From assembly GCF_028688855.1 (NCBI RefSeq), contig NZ_JAQTXI010000009.1, forward strand, positions 96,325 to 160,324: a stretch of 64,000 bases of DNA. Reading direction: 5' to 3'. Each line of letters opens with the position of its first letter. The first letter of the stretch is position 1. The notes below the pieces were generated by a model. The model saw nothing but the letters and a program-made list of their open reading frames with translations, did no database searches and was not told where the DNA came from. The DNA is from Neomegalonema sp. (lineage in GTDB: Bacteria > Pseudomonadota > Alphaproteobacteria > Rhodobacterales > Rhodobacteraceae). This document shows, piece by piece, positions 1-7,800 of the stretch. The position numbers were made by a program, and so were the translations under genes.

Positions 1-830
1 GTGATCTCGTCGTCCGCCGCCAGAGCCTTGAGGTCGGGCGCCTGGAGCGAATAGGCGACGTCGATGTCGCCGCGCCGGAGCATCAGGCGTTGAGTCTGGG
101 ATTCCGGCAGATGCCGCACGATGATCCGCCACATCGCCGGAGCCGGGCCCCAATAGCCGTCGTTGCGCAAGAGGAGGATATGCTCGTTCGAGGCCCATTC
201 CCCGAGCAGGAAAGGCCCCGAGCCCGCCGCGTTCAGCGTCAGCCAGCCCGCCCCGAGATCCTCGCCGCGCGCATGGCTCTGCACGACCTTGCTGTCGAGG
301 ATGGTGCCGGGGCCGTTCTGCGCCAGCAGCATGAGCAGCATCAGGGGATCGTTGGGCTCGGGCAGGGTCAGCAGGAAGGTATGGTCGTCGAGGGCCTGGA
401 ACTGCCGCTCCGAGCCCTCGGCGGAGAAGCCCCGCGACTTGAAGAAGGAGGATTGCGCCAGATTGATCTTCATCAGCCGCGTGAGGCTCCAGACCACGTC
501 CCGGGCCGTGACCGGATTCCCCGAAGCGAAGACCGCGTCCTTGCGCAGATGGAAGACCACCGACATGCGGTCTTCGGCGATCTCCCAGCTTTCCGCGAGG
601 CGGGGGAGAATGCGTTTGTCCTCGTCGAGGATGACCAGCGTGTCATAGATATTGTTGAGCACCTGCACGGTCTCGCGCCCGGTGATGGCGGCGGGATCGA
701 GGGTCAGGATGTTGTTCATCGTCGTGGCGACGACGAACTGATCCTCCGGCGTGCGGGCCGAAGCCGGAGCCGTCAGACAGGTCGTGAAGGTCAGGGCCGC
801 CAGAGCGGCGGAGGCGAAGAAGCGGTTCAT
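1..830 (-). CDS. ABC transporter substrate-binding protein, family 5 (partial)
   Basis: Periplasmic solute-binding protein of the peptide/nickel/opine family (SBP_bac_5). The frame is open from an ATG at 830 to the left edge of the window, so only about 276 N-terminal residues are present and the C-terminus is missing. The first ~25 residues are a Sec signal peptide ending in PASA. Next comes the family hallmark LDPAAITGRETVQVLNNIYD, then LAESWEI and FHLRKDAVFASGNPVTARDVV, which are typical of DppA/OppA-like proteins. It is the third gene of a minus-strand operon behind an enolase-superfamily enzyme and an SGNH hydrolase. The substrate cannot be read from sequence. It may supply the substrate used by the genes around 1-7 kb, but this is inference. 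Confidence 0.88.
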   Translation of the reverse strand, partial: MNRFFASAALAALTFTTCLTAPASARTPEDQFVVATTMNNILTLDPAAITGRETVQVLNNIYDTLVILDEDKRILPRLAESWEIAEDRMSVVFHLRKDAVFASGNPVTARDVVWSLTRLMKINLAQSSFFKSRGFSAEGSERQFQALDDHTFLLTLPEPNDPLMLLMLLAQNGPGTILDSKVVQSHARGEDLGAGWLTLNAAGSGPFLLGEWASNEHILLLRNDGYWGPAPAMWRIIVRHLPESQTQRLMLRRGDIDVAYSLQAPDLKALAADDEI

Positions 831-910
831 GATCTCCTCCCGATCCCGCCTTTCCGGCGGGGGCCGCTTGCGATGCGCGGCTGTTCCAGCGCCGTCCTGC
901 GGCGTTTGAT

Positions 911-1543
911 TTAGTCGAGCAGGGCCGCGACCGGCCCCGCCAGAGCCCGCCCGAGGGCCGCCGTGGCCTCGGCCTCCAGATGGACGCCGTCGGCGGGCGA
1001 GGGATCGGCCACGTTGGCGGCGTCGAAGAAGCCGCAGCCCGTCGCGGCGGCGAGTTCGGCGTAGAGCGGAGCCAGAAGCCGGGATTCCGCGATCTCGCGC
1101 CCGCCCGCCGGAGCCTTGCCGCCGCTTCCCTCGCCGCAGAGCGGCGGCGCCACGATCAGGATCTTCGGCTTGGCGGAGCGGGGCTTAAAGGGGAAAGTCT
1201 CGACGATCTCGACGAGCCGCCGCATCCCGGCCTGAGCCGAGACCGCGCGTCCGCCGTGGATCGCCTTGAGGTCGTTGGTCCCGAGCAGGAAGATGACGAG
1301 ATCCAGCGGCATATGCGCCGCCAGAGCCCCCGGCAGCGCCTTGGCGCCGTTGCGGCAGGCGGGTCCGCCATGATCGTCGCGGCAGGTGGTCCGCCCGCCG
1401 AGGCCGTCGGCGATCACCCGCGCGCGTCCGGCCAATTCGGCCTCCAGCGCGCGAGGCCATTGAAAGGCCGGAGGATGACGCAGCCCCGTCGAGGGATCCG
1501 CGCCCCAGGTGAGGCTGTCGCCGAAAGCGAGGATCTCCTTCAT
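911..1543 (-). CDS. SGNH/GDSL-family hydrolase
   Basis: Small (210 aa) cytoplasmic esterase-type hydrolase. All family blocks are visible: block I FGDSLTWG near the N-terminus with the nucleophile Ser, block II DGLGGRTT, block III LLGTNDLK, and block V DGVHL with the Asp/His pair. The start is set at the ATG at 1543, whose protein begins MKEILAFGDSL. A GAGG-type ribosome site lies just upstream, whereas the longer upstream reading lacks family similarity. It follows the enolase-superfamily gene by 13 bases and precedes the solute-binding protein gene by 80 bases, so the three are probably co-transcribed. It resembles arylesterase/acyl-CoA thioesterase-like members, but its substrate is unknown. 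Confidence 0.9.
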   Translation of the reverse strand: MKEILAFGDSLTWGADPSTGLRHPPAFQWPRALEAELAGRARVIADGLGGRTTCRDDHGGPACRNGAKALPGALAAHMPLDLVIFLLGTNDLKAIHGGRAVSAQAGMRRLVEIVETFPFKPRSAKPKILIVAPPLCGEGSGGKAPAGGREIAESRLLAPLYAELAAATGCGFFDAANVADPSPADGVHLEAEATAALGRALAGPVAALLD

Positions 1544-1556
1544 GGCGGTTCGCTCC

Positions 1557-2705
1557 TCAGGAGATGCGGTTGTTCTCGATGAAGTCGAAGTCGATCTCCT
1601 CGCCCAAGCCCGGGCGATCCGGCACATGGACGAAGCCTTCTCGGTCCATCGGATCGGAGAGCGATTTCAGGTAATCATGCCCGTCGTCATATTCGAGGAA
1701 GGGATGGAGCAACCCGCGCTCATACCAGCGGCAATTCTTCACGGCGGCGACCACCTGCAGATTCATGGCCGTGTTGCCATGGACTTCGCAATCCATGCCG
1801 AAGCTCTCGGCGAGATGCAGGGTCTTGAGCGCCGGCGTGATCCCGCCCACGTCGTTGACGCCGGTGCGCAGGATGTCGCAGGCGCCGCTCTTGATCCATT
1901 CGGCGCGATGCCAATGTTTGCCCGCCGCGCTCTCCGGCCCGATCACCGGGATGTCGAGGTTGTCGGCCAGCCATTTGTAGGAAGACATGGATTGCTCGTC
2001 CATGGCCTCCTCGATCCAGTCGAATCCGAGCTTCTCCAGCCCCTTGCCGAGCGCGAGGGCGTCGCTGCGGGAATACCAGTGGAAGGCGTCGATCATCAGG
2101 CGGACGTCCGGCCCGACGGCCTCGCGCACGGCGGCGCAGGCCTTGAGGTCCATCTTCACGTCGGGCGCCCAGCTCACCGGAGGCATCCAGGTGTGCAGCT
2201 TGATCCCCTGATAGCCGCGCTTCACGAGGGTCTCGGCGAAGCGGCCGTAATCCTCGGGGGTGGCGAGGCCGCCCTCCATCTCGTCGCCGCACATGATCGA
2301 GCCATAGGCCGGAACCTTGTCGCGATAGGCCCCGACGAGCTTGTAGACCGGTTGGTTCAGCGTCCGTCCGGCGAGATCCCAGAGCGCGCAATCCACCACG
2401 GCCAGGGTGCGGTCGGTCAATTGCGCCGCCGAGCCGCGTTGCCAATGCGCCAGATCCTGCCAGAGCCTTTCGCGGTCGCGGTGATCCTGTCCGATCAGCA
2501 CCTTCCGGACGAATTTCTCGATCACATGCGGACGGAGGATCTCGGGGGCGGTGAAGGAATGGCCTTCATGGCCGTCCTCCGTGCGCAGGGTGAGCATGGC
2601 CTGAGGAACCTGATGGGCCGGACCCGGATGGGCGTGGCCCGCGCTGTCGGAATGACGGCGGGTCATGGTGCGGAAGACCCGGACCTCGACATCGGTGATG
2701 ATCAT
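1557..2705 (-). CDS. Enolase-superfamily (mandelate racemase/muconate lactonizing) enzyme
   Basis: Predicted 382-residue enzyme of the MR/MLE group, which abstracts the proton alpha to a carboxylate using Mg2+. The N-terminal capping domain (~1-130) is followed by a TIM barrel. Probable metal ligands lie in LMIDAFHW (Asp ~206), WIEEA (Glu ~232) and GPES (Glu ~258). A candidate base is in GIKLH (Lys ~169; the second site is His, so this is not a canonical KxK). VHGN (His ~309) may be the other acid/base. These features favour an acid-sugar dehydratase or epimerase over a classical mandelate racemase, but the substrate is not assignable. Start ATG 2705 has AGGGAG upstream. It is first in the minus operon and diverges from the glutamine-synthetase-like gene. 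Confidence 0.9.
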   Translation of the reverse strand: MIITDVEVRVFRTMTRRHSDSAGHAHPGPAHQVPQAMLTLRTEDGHEGHSFTAPEILRPHVIEKFVRKVLIGQDHRDRERLWQDLAHWQRGSAAQLTDRTLAVVDCALWDLAGRTLNQPVYKLVGAYRDKVPAYGSIMCGDEMEGGLATPEDYGRFAETLVKRGYQGIKLHTWMPPVSWAPDVKMDLKACAAVREAVGPDVRLMIDAFHWYSRSDALALGKGLEKLGFDWIEEAMDEQSMSSYKWLADNLDIPVIGPESAAGKHWHRAEWIKSGACDILRTGVNDVGGITPALKTLHLAESFGMDCEVHGNTAMNLQVVAAVKNCRWYERGLLHPFLEYDDGHDYLKSLSDPMDREGFVHVPDRPGLGEEIDFDFIENNRIS

Positions 2706-2810
2706 GCTCGCTCCCTGAAGCTTCGAAGGCGTCCGCCTGAGGCCCGGCCTCTGAATCGGGCTGGCCGCGGGAGGGAGTAAGACATTCGTCCGGCATGATG
2801 TCAATATATG

Positions 2811-2827
2811 TCTGACAAGTTGTCGGA
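2811..2827. promoter_or_regulatory. Candidate operator palindrome
   Basis: Inverted repeat TCTGACAA-G-TTGTCGGA: 8-base arms around a single G with one mismatch, containing a perfect GACAAGTTGTC core. Just upstream, TGTCA (2800-2804) can also pair with TGACA (2813-2817). The spacing and TTGTC/GACAA half-sites resemble operators of GntR-family (FadR subfamily) regulators of carboxylic-acid and sugar-acid catabolism. No regulator gene is in the window, so the assignment is by resemblance only. It is about 105 bases upstream of the minus-strand start. Confidence 0.45.
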
Positions 2828-2881
2828 TAACCTGATCCGCCCTCCGCCTCCGGAGCCCGCGCGCAAGCCTGGTCCGGGGGC

Positions 2882-2910
2882 TTCCGAAAAGCGGTTTCCA
2901 GTTTCCGGAT
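2882..2910. repeat. Degenerate CCGAAAA-type hairpin repeat
   Basis: TTCCGAAAA followed by a short GC-rich loop and TTTCCGGAT. It is an imperfect relative of the better copies at 6966-7007 and 7828-7868, and of the family of short intergenic palindromes common in Alphaproteobacteria. Here the right arm has lost bases. It is non-coding. Confidence 0.45.
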
Positions 2911-3037
2911 TGCCCTCTACTATGCCCGGGGTCGGCGCGCGGAGGCCTCAGGAAGAGGCGCCCGGGGGGAGCGTCGGGCCGTTCGACGCGCCCTTGCAGC
3001 CGACAAGAGCGCCCATACAGAAGACATGAGGGGACGA

Positions 3038-4402
3038 ATGCCGGGAAATCTGAGCTTCGACGAATTGCGCAAGGCCGTCGAGGCCGGGGAGATCGACACG
3101 GTGGTGGCCGCCATCGTCGACATGCAGGGCCGTCTGATGGGCAAGCGCTTCCATGCGCGCCATTTCGTCGAGAGCGCCTTTGCGGAGAGCCATTGCTGCA
3201 ATTATCTCCTCGCGACCGATCTGGAGATGAACACGGTGGCGGGCTATCTCTCGACCGGCTGGCGCGCGGGCTACGGCGACTACATGATGAAGCCCGATCT
3301 CTCCACGCTGCGCCGCATCCCCTGGCTGGAGAAGACCGCGCTGGTCCTCTGCGACGTGCTGGACCATCACGGCCATCACGAGATCGCGCATGCGCCGCGC
3401 GCCATGCTCAAAAGGCAGATCGCCCGGCTGGAGGCCATGGGGCTCAAGCCCATGATGGCCACCGAGCTCGAATTCTTCCTCTTCGAACAGAGCTACGAGC
3501 ATCTGCGCGACCAGGGCTTCCGCGACCTCAAGCCGGTCAGCGGCTACAACGAGGATTACGCGATCTTCCAGACCACCAAGGAAGAAGACGTGATGCGGGC
3601 CATCCGCAACGGGCTTTACGGCGCGGGCCTGCCGGTCGAGAACTCCAAGGGCGAGGCCGAGGCCGGACAGGAAGAGATCAACATCCGTTATTCCGACGCC
3701 CTCGACACCGCCGACAACCACGTCATCGTCAAGAACGGCTGCAAGGAGATCGCCTGGAGCAAGGGCAAGTCGATCACCTTCATGGCGAAATGGCGTCATG
3801 ACCGGGTGGGCTCCTCCAGCCATGTCCACATGTCGCTCCGGGACGCCGGAGGCAATCCCGCCTTCCATGACCCCAGGGGCGAGCGGGGCATGTCGAAGCT
3901 CATGCGCGCCTTCACGGCGGGGCAGCTGGCCCATACGCCGGAGTTCATGGTCTTCCTCGCGCCCTATGTGAACAGCTACAAGCGCTTCGCGCGCAGCAGC
4001 TTCGCGCCGACCTCCGCCGTCTGGTCTCCGGACAACCGCACCGCCGGATACCGGCTCTGCGGCGAGGGCACGAAGGCCGTGCGCATGGAATGCCGCATCG
4101 GCGGCGCCGACCTCAATCCCTATCTGGCCATGGCGGCGCTGATCGCGGCGGGGATCTCCGGGGTCGAGAAGAAGATGAAGCTCGGCGAGCCCTTTTCGGG
4201 CGACGCCTACGACGGCGACGCGACGCCTCTGCCGCGCACGCTCAAGGAGGCTGCGGCGGCGCTCGAAGGCTCGGCGCTGATGCGCGCGGCCTTCGGCGAG
4301 GAGGTGGTGGAGCATTACGTCCGCGCCGCCCGCTGGGAGGTCGAGGAATCCGAGCGCGTCGTCAGCGACTGGGAGGTCGCGCGCGGCTTCGAGCGCTGCT
4401 GA
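3038..4402 (+). CDS. Glutamine-synthetase-family gamma-glutamyl ligase
   Basis: 454-residue member of the glutamine synthetase catalytic family, probably ligating glutamate to an amine other than ammonia, like PuuA/IpuC-type enzymes. Visible catalytic features are ATELEFFLF (metal-binding Glu), GQEEINIRYSDALDTAD, the HVHMS motif (~265) of the ATP/metal site, and the Arg-rich NRTAGYRLC and RMECRIGGADLNPYLAMA near the C-terminus. The length is slightly below GlnA (~470). There is no adenylylation-site signature of the housekeeping enzyme. Start ATG 3038 is preferred over the in-frame ATG 3026 because GAGGGG lies 5-6 bases ahead of it. An aldehyde dehydrogenase and an alcohol dehydrogenase follow on the same strand, which supports a gamma-glutamylated amine or amino-alcohol route. 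The substrate is inferred, not shown. Confidence 0.85.
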   Translation: MPGNLSFDELRKAVEAGEIDTVVAAIVDMQGRLMGKRFHARHFVESAFAESHCCNYLLATDLEMNTVAGYLSTGWRAGYGDYMMKPDLSTLRRIPWLEKTALVLCDVLDHHGHHEIAHAPRAMLKRQIARLEAMGLKPMMATELEFFLFEQSYEHLRDQGFRDLKPVSGYNEDYAIFQTTKEEDVMRAIRNGLYGAGLPVENSKGEAEAGQEEINIRYSDALDTADNHVIVKNGCKEIAWSKGKSITFMAKWRHDRVGSSSHVHMSLRDAGGNPAFHDPRGERGMSKLMRAFTAGQLAHTPEFMVFLAPYVNSYKRFARSSFAPTSAVWSPDNRTAGYRLCGEGTKAVRMECRIGGADLNPYLAMAALIAAGISGVEKKMKLGEPFSGDAYDGDATPLPRTLKEAAAALEGSALMRAAFGEEVVEHYVRAARWEVEESERVVSDWEVARGFERC

Positions 4403-4435
4403 GCCTCGCCGGGAAGAATTTCTGAGGAGACGAAG

Positions 4436-5812
4436 ATGACGACCATCCTGACATGCGTCTCGCCCGTGGACGGCTCCGTCTACGCCGAGCGCCCCGCCGC
4501 CAGCCGCGCCGAGGCCGAAGCCGCCGTGGCCCGCGCCCGCAAGGCTCAGGCCGCCTGGGCCGCCCGTCCTCTGGCGGAGCGCGTGGCTCTGGTCTCGCGG
4601 GGGATCGAGATCCTCGGCGAGCGCAACGCCGAGATCGTGCCGGAGCTGGCCCGGCAGATGGGCCGCCCGACGCGCTACGGCGGCGAATATGGCGGCGTCC
4701 GCGACCGCACCGCCTATATGGCCGAGATCGCCGCCGCGACCCTCGCGCCCATCGAGATCGAGGAGAGCGCGAAATTCATCCGCCGCATCCGCCGCGAGCC
4801 TCATGGCGTGGTGCTGGTGGTGGCGCCCTGGAACTATCCCTTCCTGACCGCGATCAACACGGTGGTTCCGGCGCTGATGGCGGGCAACGTGGTGATCCTC
4901 AAGCCCGCGACGCAGACCCTGCTGACCGGCGCGCGGATCGTCGAGGCGCTGCATGCGGGCGGCGTGCCGGAAGACGTCGTGCAGAACCTCTATCTCGATC
5001 ACGAGACCACCAGCGGCCTGATCGCCGCGCGGGCCTTCGACTTCGTGAACTTCACGGGCTCGGTGGCTGGAGGACAGGCCATGGAGCGCGCCGCGGCGGG
5101 CACCTTCACGCCGCTCGGGCTGGAGCTGGGCGGCAAGGATCCGGGCTACGTCATGGCCGACGCCAATCTGGACGCGGCGGTCGAGACCCTGATCGACGGC
5201 GCCATGTACAACGCCGGACAATGCTGCTGCGGCATCGAACGCATCTACGTCCATGAAAGCCTCTACGGCGATTTTCTGGAGAAGGCCGTGGCTCTGACGC
5301 GCGGCTACAAGCTCGGGAATCCGCTGGATCAGGCGACGACTCTGGGCCCCATGGCCAACCGGCGCTTTTCGGATCTGGTGCGCGCCCAGACCGCCGAAGC
5401 CGTGGCGGCGGGGGCGAAGGCCCATGTCCCCACCATGGCCGAGGACGACGGCGGGGTTTACCTCACGCCGCAGATCCTCACCCAGGTGAACCACGACATG
5501 CGCGTCATGCGCGAGGAGAGCTTCGGGCCGGTGGTCGGAATCATGCCGGTCAGCGGCGACGAGGAAGCCCTCCGCCTGATGAACGACAGCGCCTATGGCC
5601 TGACGGTCAGCCTCTGGACGCAGGATCCCGAGCGCGCCCAGCGGCTGGGGGCTCTGCTGGAGACGGGCACGGTCTTCATGAACCGCGCCGACTACCTCGA
5701 CCCCGCGTTGGTCTGGACGGGCCGCAAGGACACCGGACGCGGCGGCGCGCTTTCGGTGATCGGCTATCACAATCTGACCCGTCCGAAATCCTACCACCTG
5801 AAGAGGCTCTGA
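4436..5812 (+). CDS. NAD(P)-dependent aldehyde dehydrogenase
   Basis: 458-residue ALDH-superfamily enzyme oxidising an aldehyde to a carboxylate. The sequence shows VVAPWNYPF in the cofactor fold, NFTGSVAGG, the general-base segment LELGGKDPGYV (Glu ~231) and the nucleophile region NAGQCCCGIERIYV, with the catalytic Cys among three consecutive Cys at ~263-265. It ends with the usual ESFGPVVGIM and substrate-loop segments. Start ATG 4436 has GAGGAGA upstream, and the gap to the ligase gene is 33 bases. The neighbours suggest it handles the aldehyde made by the downstream alcohol dehydrogenase, possibly a gamma-glutamylated aldehyde as in the Puu pathway. Short-chain aliphatic aldehydes are an alternative. 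Confidence 0.92.
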   Translation: MTTILTCVSPVDGSVYAERPAASRAEAEAAVARARKAQAAWAARPLAERVALVSRGIEILGERNAEIVPELARQMGRPTRYGGEYGGVRDRTAYMAEIAAATLAPIEIEESAKFIRRIRREPHGVVLVVAPWNYPFLTAINTVVPALMAGNVVILKPATQTLLTGARIVEALHAGGVPEDVVQNLYLDHETTSGLIAARAFDFVNFTGSVAGGQAMERAAAGTFTPLGLELGGKDPGYVMADANLDAAVETLIDGAMYNAGQCCCGIERIYVHESLYGDFLEKAVALTRGYKLGNPLDQATTLGPMANRRFSDLVRAQTAEAVAAGAKAHVPTMAEDDGGVYLTPQILTQVNHDMRVMREESFGPVVGIMPVSGDEEALRLMNDSAYGLTVSLWTQDPERAQRLGALLETGTVFMNRADYLDPALVWTGRKDTGRGGALSVIGYHNLTRPKSYHLKRL

Positions 5813-5814
5813 TC

Positions 5815-6960
5815 ATGACGCGGGCGAACTGGTCCTATCCCACGGCCATCCGTTTCGGCGAAGGCCGCATCTCCGAGATCGGCGAGGCCTGCGCGGCGGC
5901 GGGCCTCAAGAGGCCTCTGCTGGTCACCGACCGGGGGCTGGCGGCTCTGCCCATCGTGGCGAAGACTCTGGGTCTGATGCGCGAGGCGGGCCTCGGCGAG
6001 GCGATCTTCTCTCAGGTGGATTCCAATCCCACGGAGAAGAACCTCGCGGCGGGTCTGGAGGCCTACAAGGCGGGCGGCCATGACGGCGTCGTGGCTTTCG
6101 GCGGCGGCTCGGGACTGGACCTCGGCAAGGCGGTGGCCTTCATGTCCGGCCAGACGCGACCCCTCTGGGATTTCGAGGACGTCGGCGACTGGTGGACCCG
6201 CGCCGATCCGGCGGGAATCGCGCCCATCGTGGCGGTCCCGACCACAGCGGGCACCGGCTCGGAGGTGGGGCGCGCCAGCCTCATCACCGACACCGTCACC
6301 GAGATGAAGAAGATCATCTTCCACCCGAAGATGCTCCCCACCGTGGTGATCGCCGATCCGGGCCTGACGCGCGATCTGCCGCCGAACCTCACCGCCTGGA
6401 CGGGCATGGACGCCTTCGCCCATTGCCTCGAGGCCTATTGCTCGCCCTTCTTCCATCCGATGTCTCAGGGGATCGCGCTGGAGGGTCTGCGCATCGTGCG
6501 GGACTATCTCCCGCGCGCGGTGAAGGACGGCGGCGACATGGAGGCCCGCGCCCAGATGCTCGCGGCGGGGGCCATGGGCGCCGTGGCCTTTCAGAAGGGC
6601 CTCGGGGCGATCCATGCGATCAGCCATCCGGTCGGGGCGATCTACAACACGCATCACGGCGCGACCAATGCGGCGGCCATGGCGGCGGTGCTGCGCTTCA
6701 ACCGTCCGGCGGTGGAGGGGCGGCTCGCTCAGGCGGCGGCTTATCTCGGGATCTCCGGCGGCTTCGACGGCTTTTACGAAGCCGCGCTGAAGCTCCGCGA
6801 CGAGGTGGGCGCGCCCAGGAATCTGACCGAACTCAGAGTCCCGCAGGATCGTCTTGAAGAGCTGACCGCCAAGGCCCTCGAAGATCCGAGCGTGGGCGGA
6901 AATCCCGTGGCCATGACTCCGGAGAACACCCGCAAGCTCATCGAGGATTGCTTTATCTGA
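5815..6960 (+). CDS. Iron-containing alcohol dehydrogenase
   Basis: 381-residue group III (Fe-dependent) alcohol dehydrogenase. The NAD(P)-binding segment GGGSGLDLGK is at about 95-105, followed by VPTTAGTGSEVG. The metal ligands are expected within PGLTRDLP, HCLEAYCSP and the His-rich segment HAISHPVGAIYNTHHG. The gene starts two bases after the aldehyde dehydrogenase stop and probably uses the AGAGG inside that gene's end, so the two are translationally linked. Fe-ADH plus ALDH can convert a primary alcohol to an acid. With the gamma-glutamyl ligase this would fit an amino alcohol as substrate (inference). A long hairpin follows. Confidence 0.92.
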   Translation: MTRANWSYPTAIRFGEGRISEIGEACAAAGLKRPLLVTDRGLAALPIVAKTLGLMREAGLGEAIFSQVDSNPTEKNLAAGLEAYKAGGHDGVVAFGGGSGLDLGKAVAFMSGQTRPLWDFEDVGDWWTRADPAGIAPIVAVPTTAGTGSEVGRASLITDTVTEMKKIIFHPKMLPTVVIADPGLTRDLPPNLTAWTGMDAFAHCLEAYCSPFFHPMSQGIALEGLRIVRDYLPRAVKDGGDMEARAQMLAAGAMGAVAFQKGLGAIHAISHPVGAIYNTHHGATNAAAMAAVLRFNRPAVEGRLAQAAAYLGISGGFDGFYEAALKLRDEVGAPRNLTELRVPQDRLEELTAKALEDPSVGGNPVAMTPENTRKLIEDCFI

Positions 6961-6965
6961 GCCAA

Positions 6966-7007
6966 GCGCAATCCGAAAAGTTGGCAGACTTTTCGGATAA
7001 ATTGCGC
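6966..7007. terminator. Bidirectional hairpin built from the CCGAAAA repeat
   Basis: Perfect 11-base arms ATCCGAAAAGT / ACTTTTCGGAT around a 6-base loop. They are extended by outer arms GCGCA / TGCGC across a short bulge. It sits between convergent genes (the alcohol dehydrogenase gene and entA), where it can act as a terminator for both strands. The same core appears at 7828-7868 and, degenerate, at 2882-2910. Confidence 0.65.
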
Positions 7008-7032
7008 GCAAATCTAAAGACGAAATCAGGCG

Positions 7033-7800
7033 TCACGCTTTGAGCGTGGCGCCTCCGTCGACATAGATCTCGGCCATGGTGACATGGCCCGCCCGATCCG
7101 AGAGCAGGAAGGCCGCCGCCTCCGCCACGTCTTCCGGCGTGGCGAGTTTGCCGAGCGGAATCCCGACCTTATATTGCTCCGGAAAGCCCGCGATCACCCG
7201 CGCGGCGCCTTGGTCGTCGGCCCACATGCCGGTCTGCATCGGCGTCAGGGTCGAGCCCGGCGCGACGATGTTCGCTCGAATTCCGAAAGGCGCCAATTCC
7301 AGCCCAAGGCAGCGCGTGAACATGGCCGAGGCCGCTTTCGAGGCTCCGTAAGCCGCCATGGCGTGACGCGGTACTCCGGCGGCGTTGCTCGCCACCGTGA
7401 CGAGGGCGCCGCTTTTGCGCGGCTTCATGCGCTTGGCCAAAGCCCGCGAGACATGAAACACCCCGTCGACGTTCACCGCGAAGACCTGACGCCAGGCCTC
7501 GTCGGTCGTCTCCTCGACGAGGCCGGTGGTCAGAACTCCCGCGACGTTCGCGCCGCAAGCGACGGGCGCCCAAGATTCGGCGGCCTCCACCGCCGCCTCG
7601 ACCGCCGCCGGATCCCGCACGTCCAGCGGATGAAGCCGCAGATTCTCGCCCGCCAGCGCCTCGATCTCCGGCGAAAAGCCGAGATCTGCCGCGAAGACCT
7701 TCGCGCCCTCCTCCAGCAGCAGCCGGACCAGAGCCGCGCCTATGCCGCGCCCGGCGCCGGTCACGAAAGCGAGCTTTCCCTCAAAGCCGGAAGGGCGCAT
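7033..7800 (-). CDS. entA: 2,3-dihydro-2,3-dihydroxybenzoate dehydrogenase
   Basis: 255-residue short-chain dehydrogenase that oxidises 2,3-diDHB to 2,3-dihydroxybenzoate with NAD+. The Rossmann motif TGAGRGIG is near residue 15, NVAG and the Ser of VASNAAG follow, and the catalytic YGASK is at ~150. The stretch APGSTLTPMQTGMW and EQYKVGIPLGKLA closely follow EntA/DhbA-specific sequence rather than generic SDRs. It is the last gene of the siderophore operon, and its ATG overlaps the entF stop (ATGA), indicating translational coupling. The assignment is strengthened by entC, entE and entB in the same operon. Confidence 0.95.
   Translation of the reverse strand: MRPSGFEGKLAFVTGAGRGIGAALVRLLLEEGAKVFAADLGFSPEIEALAGENLRLHPLDVRDPAAVEAAVEAAESWAPVACGANVAGVLTTGLVEETTDEAWRQVFAVNVDGVFHVSRALAKRMKPRKSGALVTVASNAAGVPRHAMAAYGASKAASAMFTRCLGLELAPFGIRANIVAPGSTLTPMQTGMWADDQGAARVIAGFPEQYKVGIPLGKLATPEDVAEAAAFLLSDRAGHVTMAEIYVDGGATLKA

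Larger units (their letters stand above)
2706..3037. promoter_or_regulatory. Divergent intergenic region of the amine/acid catabolic operons
   Basis: Gene-free stretch of about 330 bases between the enolase-superfamily operon (minus) and the glutamine-synthetase-like operon (plus), so it must hold both promoters. An AT-richer patch at 2797-2830 carries an inverted repeat, listed separately. A degenerate copy of the CCGAAAA...TTTTCGG repeat lies at 2882-2910. No convincing sigma70 -35/-10 pair was identified. Confidence 0.6.

Noticed and set aside
2948..5797. Minus-strand open frame of 949 codons opposite the ligase and aldehyde dehydrogenase
   Set aside because: The plus strand carries complete catalytic motifs of two enzyme families. 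The minus reading has none.
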